From assembly GCA_030539595.1 (NCBI GenBank), contig JAUNXW010000061.1, positions 1 through 8,957 of the forward strand: DNA of 8,957 bases, given 5' to 3'. Shown here one piece after another: positions 1 to 5,827 of this stretch. The translations under genes and the position numbers were made by a program. The stretch comes from Methanocorpusculum sp. (GTDB lineage: Archaea; Halobacteriota; Methanomicrobia; Methanomicrobiales; Methanocorpusculaceae). The first letter of the stretch is position 1. Every line of letters starts with the position of its first letter. Below the pieces are notes generated by a model. The model was not told the DNA's origin. It did no database searches and saw nothing but the letters and a program-made list of their open reading frames with translations.

Positions 1-483
1 TCTCATTCAATTATAGACGCGATGGCTATTGCAGACACTATTTCGGTTATACAGCGCGGTAAAATAATTGCGTCCGGAGAGCCCGAAAAGATTCTTCAAA
101 ATCCGCTTTACGGTTTTACGGTTTCAGAGAATCCGAATATTTTCCGCGGTGATGTTTTTGTTAAGGACAGCGGGGCGGTCTGCGTTAATGTAGGCTGCGT
201 TTGTATGCGTGCGGTGACGACTTTGTGCGGGACTGTGAGCGTTTCAATCCGCCCGGAAGAGATTATTGTTTCAAAGGATAAGCTTCAGTCGTCGGCTACA
301 AATTCGTTTACTGGTAAGATTACAGATATCACGGAAAACGATGCGGAGGTTTTTGTCCATGTCGACGTGGGTATTGTTTTAGCCGCGGCGGTTACAAAGC
401 AGTCGCTGCAGAGACTTGGTCTGAAAACAGGGGAGACTGTTACGTTAACGTTTAAGGCAACGGCGGTTAAGGTCTTTACGTGA
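1..483 (+). CDS. ABC transporter ATP-binding protein, C-terminal part (molybdate/tungstate type), partial at 5' end
   Basis: The reading frame is open from base 1, so this is the last 160 residues of a longer ATPase; Walker A, the signature motif and Walker B are upstream of the window. The first residues (SHS, then DAMAIADTISVIQRGKI) match the H-switch histidine and the following strand and helix of ABC ATPases. After EKILQNP the protein moves into a regulatory part: SVSIRPEEI (about residues 79-88) and a TOBE/Mop-like beta domain starting at SFTGKI (about residue 102). SIRPEE followed by a single TOBE unit is typical of ModC/WtpC/TupC, which power uptake of molybdate or tungstate at the inner face of the membrane with a ModB-type permease and a binding protein. 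Those partners would lie to the left and are not visible. The substrate is inferred from domain layout only; other anion or sugar importers of the same subfamily are possible. Confidence 0.85.
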   Translation, partial: SHSIIDAMAIADTISVIQRGKIIASGEPEKILQNPLYGFTVSENPNIFRGDVFVKDSGAVCVNVGCVCMRAVTTLCGTVSVSIRPEEIIVSKDKLQSSATNSFTGKITDITENDAEVFVHVDVGIVLAAAVTKQSLQRLGLKTGETVTLTFKATAVKVFT

Positions 484-496
484 TTCGAACCGGCAA

Positions 497-504
497 TTTT
501 TTTT
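497..504 (+). terminator. Oligo-T terminator after the ABC ATPase gene
   Basis: A run of eight T begins 14 bases after the TGA stop. Archaeal RNA polymerase terminates on T-rich tracts without needing a hairpin, so this is a plausible end for the transporter transcript. A weak GGCAA/GAATGCC pairing flanks the run and is probably not significant. Confidence 0.55.
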
Positions 505-538
505 GAATGCCGAGGGAGCTTTAGCGACTGAGGCTTGA

Positions 539-555
539 GCAAACATAATGTTTGC
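539..555. repeat. Short perfect inverted repeat
   Basis: GCAAACAT, one A, then ATGTTTGC form a perfect 8-bp inverted repeat. It spans the ATG (548-550) of the short ORF that follows. It could be a small hairpin in RNA, a protein-binding site or a boundary scar; nothing in the sequence decides between these. Confidence 0.5.
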
Positions 556-619
556 GAATGTTGTGGGAAACGAACAGACAATAAAAAAACTGCTCAATAC
601 AATACCTGACGGGGAATAA
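548..619 (+). pseudogene. Possible remnant of a clamp-loader/AAA+ ATPase N-terminus
   Basis: A 23-codon ORF starting MFANVVGNEQTIKKLL and ending PDGE-stop. The pattern F-x-(N/D)-V-V-G-(N/Q)-E followed by a lysine/leucine-rich helix is the usual N-terminal signature of DnaX/HolB/RFC-type clamp-loader ATPases, placed before Walker A. Here the frame stops before any Walker A, and no continuation is seen in the other frames, so if the likeness is real this is a truncated fragment. The likeness is judged from memory of the family, the ORF is very short, and its start lies inside an inverted repeat, so a chance match remains possible. No ribosome binding site precedes it. Confidence 0.25.
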
Positions 620-624
620 ATTTT

Positions 625-632
625 TTTATATA
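625..632 (+). promoter_or_regulatory. Candidate archaeal TATA box (TTTATATA)
   Basis: TTTATATA matches the archaeal TATA consensus well. With the usual 25-27 base spacing, transcription would start near 650-657, inside the structured element that follows. The transcript would be a small RNA or a long (about 190 nt) leader of the lipoprotein gene at 847. The T-run just before it (621-627) could also simply be a terminator. Confidence 0.4.
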
Positions 633-642
633 GGAGTTACGT

Positions 643-775
643 GGTTGCGCTTTGTGAGCTTGTCCCATTGTTATTGGAATCCGTTGGACAAGATTTAGAC
701 TAAGTTTTCTGATGAAGTGTGTACACATTTCGTGGTGTAACGATGTGAGTTCAAAGCACAACCGAAAACTTAGTC
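643..775. repeat. Interleaved inverted-repeat element (pseudoknot-like layout)
   Basis: Four sets of complementary segments are packed into 133 bases. A: GGTTGCGCTTTG at 643-654 pairs with A' CAAAGCACAACC at 752-763 (11 of 12; the odd pair is C-A on the plus strand but a G-U wobble on the minus strand). B: CTTGTCC at 659-665 pairs with GGACAAG at 686-692. C: GACTAAGTTTTC at 698-709 pairs perfectly with C' GAAAACTTAGTC at 764-775. A near-perfect palindrome centred on GTGTACAC lies at 714-731. The order A-B-B'-C-A'-C' is interleaved, and A' and C' abut exactly, so both pairings together would give one stacked 24-bp helix broken on one strand. It may be a structured RNA, a mobile-element end or a recombination product. 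The wobble favours an RNA read from the minus strand, while the TATA box at 625-632 points to the plus strand. Confidence 0.6.
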
Positions 776-846
776 AAAATTCTCTACAACAGATACATCT
801 TCTTAAAACGACAAGGTTAATACAATACGTTAATAAATAATATCCT

Positions 847-1179
847 ATGAAAAAGTTTTTGATAGTATCATTAATTGCAGCAGTCGTTGCTGTCATGGCA
901 ATTGCAGGCTGTATCGGCGGAGAACCAATCGTAGGCGACTGGACAACAGCAGCCGGCGGACAGATTGCATTCAAATCTGACGGAACAGGAACATTAACCG
1001 CAACCGTCTTACTCGTATCGGTAAACGTCCCGCTCACTTGGAAGAAGACAGCAGACAAAACTTACGACATCGCAGCAGGAGACGCAACAACAGCATTCTC
1101 AGCAGGAACATACAAGCTCTCTGACGACGGAAAGTCACTCGTCGGTCCAATCACACTGACCAAAGTCGAGAAAAAATAA
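847..1179 (+). CDS. Small predicted lipoprotein with beta-rich lipocalin-like domain
   Basis: 110 residues, function unknown. The N-terminus has two lysines, a hydrophobic stretch (residues 4-20) and a lipobox AIAGC with the acceptor cysteine at residue 22, so the mature protein should be lipid-anchored outside the cell membrane. The mature part reads GDWT, then GGQIAFKSDGTGTLT, then a second strand-rich half ending LVGPITLTKVEKK. The alternating G-x-W and F-x-x-DGTGT pattern resembles small secreted lipocalin-like or META-like beta domains, but no specific family is claimed. The start is chosen because the signal peptide begins immediately at this ATG; no ribosome binding site is seen and the upstream bases are AT-rich. 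The gene stands alone between two oligo-T terminators, with the structured element 643-775 just upstream. Confidence 0.75.
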   Translation: MKKFLIVSLIAAVVAVMAIAGCIGGEPIVGDWTTAAGGQIAFKSDGTGTLTATVLLVSVNVPLTWKKTADKTYDIAAGDATTAFSAGTYKLSDDGKSLVGPITLTKVEKK

Positions 1180-1184
1180 ATCTC

Positions 1185-1191
1185 TTTTTTT
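1185..1191 (+). terminator. Oligo-T terminator after the lipoprotein gene
   Basis: Seven T in a row begin 6 bases after the TAA stop, in a TCTC context. No hairpin precedes it, which is normal for archaeal termination. Confidence 0.55.
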
Positions 1192-1259
1192 ATCCTTTAC
1201 TGCATCGAAAATAATTAGTGCATCTTGCATCTCTGTAGATACAGTTTATGTCCTTGAGA

Positions 1260-1273
1260 TTGTCCAACGGATT
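1260..1273 (-). repeat. 14-base copy of a segment of the 643-775 element, inverted
   Basis: TTGTCCAACGGATT at 1260-1273 equals the reverse complement of 678-691, which lies in the B-hairpin of the upstream element. The two copies face each other across the lipoprotein gene. Matching stops at both edges. One such 14-base match in a window this size is not far from chance, so a transposon-like boundary is only a suggestion. Confidence 0.35.
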
Positions 1274-1288
1274 TAATCACGACTTATT

Positions 1289-1310
1289 AAAAATAGATAA
1301 CCAAATCTAT
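1289..1310 (-). terminator. Hairpin plus T-run after the Lhr helicase gene
   Basis: Read on the minus strand, directly after the helicase stop, ATAGAT, a 6-base loop and ATCTAT form a small hairpin followed by five T. The stem is AT-only and weak, so the T-run is probably the effective signal. It would end the phosphoesterase-helicase transcript. Confidence 0.45.
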
Positions 1311-1311
1311 A

Positions 1312-4020
1312 TTATCCCCAGTATCTGTGTGTCTGAACAAAACGCCTCTCAGCCTTTAAAATCTCGCGGTAAAAATTATCACCGTTCGCAAAAGTATTTA
1401 TTATTCTTGCCGCAGCCTCAGGACCTACACCCCTTCCCGATAAAGCAATCGCGGCTTTCTTCCCGCTTGATAAAACAAGATTTGCGTTGCGCATCATCTT
1501 GTCCTTCGCTTCCTTTTCCTCGGATGTAAGTGTCTTCTTTTTCAAAGCCGCATACATAGGCTCTTCATAAGGTTTCAGAACAGCAACAAGTTTTGCCCCG
1601 CAGACAGGACAAACGGGAACGTCGGGAATTTTGCCCGTCTTCGTCCTCGACTTCCAACTCTTACAATTCATACATGCAAGAATAACATCCTGCTCATCAA
1701 GCCTGTGCTTCACACTTTCAAGAATCGCCTGGTCTTCTCCGGGAGGAACAACAACATCTCTTCCCGTAAACAACCCTTGCGCGCCGATTATTGAAATACG
1801 GCTCGTCTTCGTCTCCATCTTGTGCTCTTTAAGCCTCTGAACAATATACTTAGCCCCGTCAACATCCATATTCGAGAAAAATAATTCCCTGAAAGCCTCG
1901 CGTTCGATAACCGTTCCGTCAAAAAGTTCCATCAGCTTGTTGATGCTGATTTTTTCATAATCAGCATCCGCGTCAATTGCTCCGAACTTTTTCGCAATCT
2001 GAACAAGTTTCCATTTGTAAAGAGCCGTCTTTTTCAAAGCGAGAGTAAGCACACCCTCAACGTGTTCCGGCTCAAGAGAAAGAAGAACCTCTTCAACATC
2101 TCCCGCGCCCAAAAACTTAGGTATGCGAAGCATAATTCTGTAAGCGTTGGTCTCAATTCCAACAGAAGTTCCGTATCTGGCTGAAATCAGAATCGACAGA
2201 ACCCTTCCCAAAGCCTCATTGACTTTGTGTCCGCCGCAGAGATTCACAACAACGCCCTCGTCAGCATCTTCAAGGACGATTAATCTGTCAGTTGCCGTAA
2301 CGGTTCTGTTTTTAACCATCTCGTTGAGTATTTTTTCCGCGAAAGCGATCGACTTATCGTCAGCATGATACTCCGCAAAATTTTGTAAACGTCTGAGCTG
2401 TCCTACTTCCATCGCGACGGAAAGGGGAACGGGTATCTGCTCTCCTTCCCAGGAAGGAAGCTCGCCCTGCGCATTTTTCGCAGGCTCAACCATAATCCTG
2501 TCCTCTTCGATATCCAGAACACGCCAGACCTGACCGCGTGCAACAAAAACAGCTCCCGAAGAAATCCAGCTGATGACAAAAGATTCGTCCAGAGTACCGA
2601 CGGGTTTTCTTGAAACCACATCGAATACCATACTCTTTTTTTCGTCGGCTATCATTGAAAGATTCAGCGAAAGATATTTTCTCGCACGAGCCTTTGTGAT
2701 AACCATACCATCTTCCGTTCTGATAAGATAGTGCTTTTCCATTCTCGCGATAACATCGTTCACAAGGTCGGCAGAATCTGCAAAACAGTAACTTCTCGAA
2801 AAAATCTCCTTGATTTTTTCAACTGAGATTTCTCCGCGCTCAACCGCAAGAGCCGCTATCTGATTTGCCATCACGTCGGCAGGATTTATATGCGGACGAA
2901 TCTCTTCGGGTTCGTTTGCAAGAGCCTTGCGGACGATAACCATTGACTCCAGGATATCGTCAAAGCCTGTCGCGAGAATTATTCCATGAGATGTCGCTCC
3001 AATTTGATGTCCGGCTCTGCCTGTTCTCTGCATCAAGCGGGCTACTTCACGCGGGGAATTGAACTGAACAACATGGTCAATTTGACCGATATCGATTCCG
3101 AGTTCCATAGAACTTGTACAAATCATCGCTTTGGTTTTTCCGACGCGGAAATTATCTTCCGCGTCGATTCTAACCTCACGCGACAGAGAGCCGTGGTGAA
3201 CGTCGACGTCGCCGCGTTTGAGAAGTGAGTGACCTATAGCTTCCGCGACGCTTCGCGTGTTTGTGAAAACAAGCGTCGAGTTGAACTTGTCGATACATTT
3301 TGAGATTAATTTCGTCTGGTCGGCAAAAGATTCGCCCGCGAACTTTACCGACAGGTCAAGCGTTTTCGCAACAGGCACTTGTATAATATCGAACGGACGC
3401 TTTCCGCACAAAAATTTTCCGACGGTATCCGGATTTCCCACAGTTGCGGAAATTCCAATTCTCTGAAATTCTCCTGCGAGTTCTGCGAGGCGTTCAAGCG
3501 CGACGGAAAGTTGACATCCTCTTTTACCGTCCGCAAGTTCGTGAATTTCGTCGATAATAACATATCTGACGCCTGCAAGATGTTTGCGCAGAACTTTTCC
3601 CATGAACATCGCCTGAAGACTTTCGGGCGTTGTGATTAAGATATCTGGAGGATTTACAGCCTGTTTTCTTCGCTCGCTCTGGGGAGTGTCTCCGTGTCTG
3701 ACGGAGATTTTTATTCCGAGTTCTTCACCCCACCAGTTAAGACGATTCATCATATCACGGTTCAGAGAACGAAGCGGAGTTATGTAAAGACAGTTGAAGC
3801 CGTCCGGTCTTACACCGCTTTGCATGCGGTGAAACACCGGAAGAAGTGCGCTTTCGGTTTTTCCCGTTCCCGTTGGAGCTATTAAAACTGCGTTTATGCC
3901 TTTGATGAGTTTTGGAACAGCCCTCATCTGAATTTCTGAAAATTCATCAAACCCGCGTTTGTCCAAGACTTCGCGAAGTCTCGGGTTGAGCGATTCTCTT
4001 AGTTCGGTTATTGCATCCAT
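1312..4020 (-). CDS. lhr: Lhr-family ATP-dependent DEIH helicase
   Basis: 902 residues, the usual length for archaeal Lhr-type superfamily 2 helicases. Motifs seen in order: Walker A APTGTGKT (48-55), TPLRSLN (81-87), TTPES (130-134), DEIH (157-160), SAT (191-193), VFTNTR (251-256), TSSMELGIDIG (302-312) and QRTGRAGH (331-338). After the two RecA domains come the winged-helix and Lhr-core regions. Near the C-terminus, cysteines 783, 786, 804 and 807 (C-x2-C, then C-x2-C) make a zinc ribbon, followed by a GRGVGPEAAARII segment like a helix-hairpin motif. Lhr proteins translocate 3' to 5' on single-stranded nucleic acid and unwind DNA or RNA-DNA duplexes; roles in DNA repair and RNA metabolism have been reported. 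The gene starts 3 bases after the phosphoesterase stop and has a strong GGAGGA ribosome site inside that gene, so the two are surely co-transcribed. The frame is intact throughout. Confidence 0.95.
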   Translation of the reverse strand: MDAITELRESLNPRLREVLDKRGFDEFSEIQMRAVPKLIKGINAVLIAPTGTGKTESALLPVFHRMQSGVRPDGFNCLYITPLRSLNRDMMNRLNWWGEELGIKISVRHGDTPQSERRKQAVNPPDILITTPESLQAMFMGKVLRKHLAGVRYVIIDEIHELADGKRGCQLSVALERLAELAGEFQRIGISATVGNPDTVGKFLCGKRPFDIIQVPVAKTLDLSVKFAGESFADQTKLISKCIDKFNSTLVFTNTRSVAEAIGHSLLKRGDVDVHHGSLSREVRIDAEDNFRVGKTKAMICTSSMELGIDIGQIDHVVQFNSPREVARLMQRTGRAGHQIGATSHGIILATGFDDILESMVIVRKALANEPEEIRPHINPADVMANQIAALAVERGEISVEKIKEIFSRSYCFADSADLVNDVIARMEKHYLIRTEDGMVITKARARKYLSLNLSMIADEKKSMVFDVVSRKPVGTLDESFVISWISSGAVFVARGQVWRVLDIEEDRIMVEPAKNAQGELPSWEGEQIPVPLSVAMEVGQLRRLQNFAEYHADDKSIAFAEKILNEMVKNRTVTATDRLIVLEDADEGVVVNLCGGHKVNEALGRVLSILISARYGTSVGIETNAYRIMLRIPKFLGAGDVEEVLLSLEPEHVEGVLTLALKKTALYKWKLVQIAKKFGAIDADADYEKISINKLMELFDGTVIEREAFRELFFSNMDVDGAKYIVQRLKEHKMETKTSRISIIGAQGLFTGRDVVVPPGEDQAILESVKHRLDEQDVILACMNCKSWKSRTKTGKIPDVPVCPVCGAKLVAVLKPYEEPMYAALKKKTLTSEEKEAKDKMMRNANLVLSSGKKAAIALSGRGVGPEAAARIINTFANGDNFYREILKAERRFVQTHRYWG

Positions 4021-4023
4021 AAT

Positions 4024-4773
4024 TTATTCCTCCAGCGGGTCTGGTCTGAGTTCGTCGAATCTGCCGACATATGTTCCGTCTTTTAAAAATATTTCCGCTG
4101 TTTCGGTTTTTATTGCTTTGGCTATCGGTGAAACTTTGTTTCCGGGAATCAGCCTTACATCCATTCCACCCGCAAGTTCATAGAATGCGGGAACAAGAAG
4201 AACCCGTGTGGGTTCTTTTGTTTCGCCCCATTCTCTTGTATCAATTTCCGAAAGTAAGTAGCCCGGTGTTCCCCGAAGGGCACATCCTACAGAGTCGTAG
4301 ATATTTACAACAGGATGATGATGCCCGCAAAGGATTAAATGTCCCAAAAGTTCCGGTGCGGGTATTGTGTGACCGTGAAAATATCCCGTGTCGTCGATAA
4401 CTGCGCCTGTCGGTGAGAGCAGCTCGCCTTTTTTTAGATAGTGTTCAAGACCTGTGTCATGATTTCCGGGTGCGAGCCTGAATTCTGTGAGTTCTCTTAT
4501 TTTTTGGAGAATGACGGGCATTTCGGTTTTTTCCTGATAACTGACGTAAGGTATCATTTGTTTTAAGTCGCCGAGTGCTATCAGATAGTCTGGAGAAGTT
4601 TCTTCGATGAGGGTTAAAAGTCTTTGAAGTCTGGCTTTTGTCCCGCTTTCAAAGTATAGTCCGTGTCTTCTTAAATCGGCTTCCACTCCGAAGTGCGGGT
4701 CAGCTATTACAAGACATCTTTTGCGCCGTTCAATTAATACGGCAGGTCCGTTTTCAAGAAATTCGGGCTGCAT
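4024..4773 (-). CDS. SbcD/Mre11-related metallophosphoesterase (COG1407/PdeM-like)
   Basis: 249 residues with the full calcineurin-type metal site: DPHFG (D25, H27), GD at 68-69 followed by LK, GNHD (103-106), HGH (133-135) and GHHHP (150-154). This spacing and the GDLK form fit the archaeal SbcD-related phosphoesterases and the bacterial PdeM nuclease. The bacterial relative is encoded beside a Lhr-core helicase in DNA-ligase repair clusters and acts as a manganese-dependent nuclease. A cytoplasmic two-metal phosphodiesterase acting on DNA or RNA ends is therefore likely; the exact substrate is unknown. It is the first gene of a two-gene operon with the Lhr helicase. The chosen ATG leaves about 20 residues before the first beta strand, which is normal. 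No ribosome binding site precedes it, suggesting a short or absent leader. Confidence 0.9.
   Translation of the reverse strand: MQPEFLENGPAVLIERRKRCLVIADPHFGVEADLRRHGLYFESGTKARLQRLLTLIEETSPDYLIALGDLKQMIPYVSYQEKTEMPVILQKIRELTEFRLAPGNHDTGLEHYLKKGELLSPTGAVIDDTGYFHGHTIPAPELLGHLILCGHHHPVVNIYDSVGCALRGTPGYLLSEIDTREWGETKEPTRVLLVPAFYELAGGMDVRLIPGNKVSPIAKAIKTETAEIFLKDGTYVGRFDELRPDPLEE
4028..4033 (-). promoter_or_regulatory. Shine-Dalgarno site (GGAGGA) for the Lhr gene
   Basis: GGAGGA on the minus strand lies 7 bases before the helicase ATG and within the last codons of the phosphoesterase. It fixes the helicase start and shows translation coupled within an operon. It is the clearest ribosome binding site in the window. 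Confidence 0.8.
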
Positions 4774-4850
4774 TATTTTTGTTTATGTAATTTTGGCTGT
4801 GCGTGGGTTTATTGTTTTTGGGGATATTGTCAAACGTCATCTTATTTCTT

Positions 4851-4891
4851 AAAAAGTAAACCGCAAATTGACGCTAATTCGCGGTTTATTT
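4851..4891. promoter_or_regulatory. Strong hairpin/palindrome upstream of the DUF2975-XRE cassette
   Basis: AAACCGCAAATT (4858-4869), a 6-base loop, then AATTCGCGGTTT (4876-4887) form a 12-bp arm with one mismatch, and pairing continues outward to about 4854/4891. On the minus strand it is followed by five T, like an intrinsic terminator, yet no minus-strand gene ends nearby. A third half-site AACCGCG lies at 4921-4927 in direct orientation. The alternative reading is an operator for the Cro/C1-type repressor of the cassette, upstream of its TATA box. The sequence does not decide between these. Confidence 0.55.
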
Positions 4892-4955
4892 CCCAAAGGT
4901 AAGATAAGTGAGTGTAATCGAACCGCGTAAATAAATTATCATTAAACGATAAATA

Positions 4956-4964
4956 TTTAATATA
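4956..4964 (+). promoter_or_regulatory. Candidate TATA box for the DUF2975-XRE operon
   Basis: TTTAATATA lies in a strongly AT-rich stretch, about 36 bases (centre) before the ATG at 4996. Normal archaeal spacing would start the transcript near 4986, giving a leader of about 10 bases. That agrees with the lack of a ribosome binding site. Confidence 0.5.
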
Positions 4965-4995
4965 TCTCATCCAATATCTAAATGCGAAAAACAAA

Positions 4996-5577
4996 ATGAA
5001 CGCAACAGAAACCAAAATTGACAAAAGTGCCAAAACGGCAGGCATCGTATTAACAGTAGCAGAAGTCCTCTGCATAATACTGATGGCAACCCTGATAATC
5101 ATTACAGGGGCATTCGGAGTAATATTCACAGCAGCAGGAGATCTCGGATTCTCAGAAACCGTAGGTTCAGATGACGTAATCGCAGACTTCACCTCGCTTA
5201 CGCCTGACGGAACAGAATACTCAGCCTCAACTCTCATGGCAATACTTGCATCAGCAGTCGTCAGCGCTGAAATTTACTTAGGTCTGATACTTGCAATCCT
5301 CATAATTTCAAACAGGTTCTTCGAAGAAACCAGAAAAGCCCTCACGCCCTTTATCACAGAAAACGCCAAACGCATCAGAATAATCGCAGGACTTGTATTA
5401 ATCGCATCGGTTGTTCCCACATTCATTGACTGGATAGGGTCTGCAATTCTAATGCTCCCTCTGGACTTTTCAACAATCTCCATTGAAGGAATCATAATTG
5501 CGGTGATCATATACTGCATAGGAATATTATTCGAACACGGCTGCGAACTTCAAAAGGAAGCTGACGAGACATTATGA
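4996..5577 (+). CDS. DUF2975 family multi-pass membrane protein
   Basis: 193 residues with four predicted membrane segments: about 15-47, 80-105, 127-153 and 162-179. A polar loop of about 30 residues (49-79), rich in D, S and T, follows the first segment. The signature of the family is the stretch RKALTPFITENAKRIRIIAG before segment 3 and the C-terminal GCELQKEADETL. DUF2975 proteins have no established biochemical function. They are commonly encoded directly upstream of a YozG-like HTH regulator, as here, and the pair is thought to act together, perhaps with the membrane protein signalling to the repressor; that is inference. The 3' end overlaps the repressor start by ATGA. No ribosome site is visible at this start, and the next in-frame ATG lies within segment 1, so 4996 is preferred. 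Confidence 0.85.
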   Translation: MNATETKIDKSAKTAGIVLTVAEVLCIILMATLIIITGAFGVIFTAAGDLGFSETVGSDDVIADFTSLTPDGTEYSASTLMAILASAVVSAEIYLGLILAILIISNRFFEETRKALTPFITENAKRIRIIAGLVLIASVVPTFIDWIGSAILMLPLDFSTISIEGIIIAVIIYCIGILFEHGCELQKEADETL

Positions 5578-5786
5578 CAATCATACTCAGACTCGACAGG
5601 GTAATGGCGGACAGAAAAATTTCGCTCAATGATTTGGCGGAAAAAGTCGGAATCACAAACGTGAATCTTTCCAAAATAAAAACCGGAAAGATTTCCGCAA
5701 TAAGATTTTCAACGCTTGATTCAATCTGCAAAGCTCTCAACTGTCAGCCGGGAGATATTCTGGAGTTTTCTCCGGAAGATAAATAA
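5574..5786 (+). CDS. Small Cro/C1-type (XRE, YozG-like) transcriptional regulator
   Basis: 70 residues, essentially a single helix-turn-helix domain: SLNDLAEKVGITNVNLSKIKTGK (about 17-39) contains the HTH, followed by IRFSTLDSICKALNCQPGDILEF, the usual end of the YozG-like XRE family. It should be a dimeric DNA-binding repressor in the cytoplasm. ATGA overlap with the DUF2975 stop indicates translational coupling; an AAGGA at 5554-5558 is rather far (15 bases) to be a standard ribosome site. Autoregulation of the cassette through the AACCGC half-sites around 4858-4927 is a reasonable guess but unproven. The pair is widespread in gut and anaerobic bacteria, so acquisition by transfer is plausible. 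Confidence 0.9.
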   Translation: MTIILRLDRVMADRKISLNDLAEKVGITNVNLSKIKTGKISAIRFSTLDSICKALNCQPGDILEFSPEDK

Positions 5787-5802
5787 TTTTTTAGATTAAA
5801 AA
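5787..5802. terminator. Bidirectional terminator between convergent genes
   Basis: Six T follow the repressor TAA immediately (5787-5792), and five A at 5798-5802 read as a T-run for the minus-strand RPA-associated gene ending at 5828. The two runs can pair with each other. A 41-base gap between convergent stops needs such a dual signal. Confidence 0.55.
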
Positions 5803-5827
5803 TCGTCATACAATTATAAAATAAATC

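Larger units (their letters stand above)
484..846. other. 363-base gene-free stretch between the ABC ATPase and the lipoprotein gene
   Basis: No convincing full-length gene is seen here on either strand. In order it holds an oligo-T terminator (497-504), a perfect short inverted repeat (539-555) overlapping the start of a 23-codon clamp-loader-like ORF (548-619), an archaeal TATA box (625-632), and an interleaved inverted-repeat element (643-775). The last 70 bases are AT-rich and presumably carry the lipoprotein promoter, but no clear TATA box or ribosome binding site stands out there. Confidence 0.7.

Noticed and set aside
285..581. 98-residue minus-strand ORF across the end of the ABC ATPase gene
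   Set aside because: Composition and low-complexity sequence are those of a shadow frame; the plus-strand TOBE domain explains the region.
707..716. CTGATGA contains box C/D-like motifs (UGAUGA and CUGA)
   Set aside because: The two motifs overlap each other and no matching second C'/D' pair is found at the right spacing.
752..775. The 24-base segment resembles a CRISPR repeat or an integron attC-like site
   Set aside because: It occurs only once as a whole, with no regularly spaced copies, no spacers and no cas or integrase gene. The attC core GTTRRRY pattern is not met.
774..1058. 94-residue minus-strand ORF antisense to the lipoprotein gene
   Set aside because: It mirrors the lipoprotein codons, has no recognisable family pattern, and the sense ORF has a clear signal peptide and lipobox.
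1219..1232. Tandem TGCATCT heptamer, twice, after the lipoprotein gene
   Set aside because: Only two copies and no promoter arrangement around them; too short to support a regulatory or repeat call.
1233..1244. Small palindrome CTGTAGATACAG in the same intergenic region
   Set aside because: Five-base arms only, not followed by a T-run and not near a start codon; likely chance.
2403..2621. 72-residue minus-strand ORF inside the helicase gene
   Set aside because: It lies in another frame of an intact helicase and shows no domain features.
4982..4999. A five-codon upstream ORF (MRKTK) whose stop overlaps the DUF2975 start
   Set aside because: The predicted transcript start near 4986 lies after its ATG, and there is no ribosome site; probably chance in an AT-rich leader.
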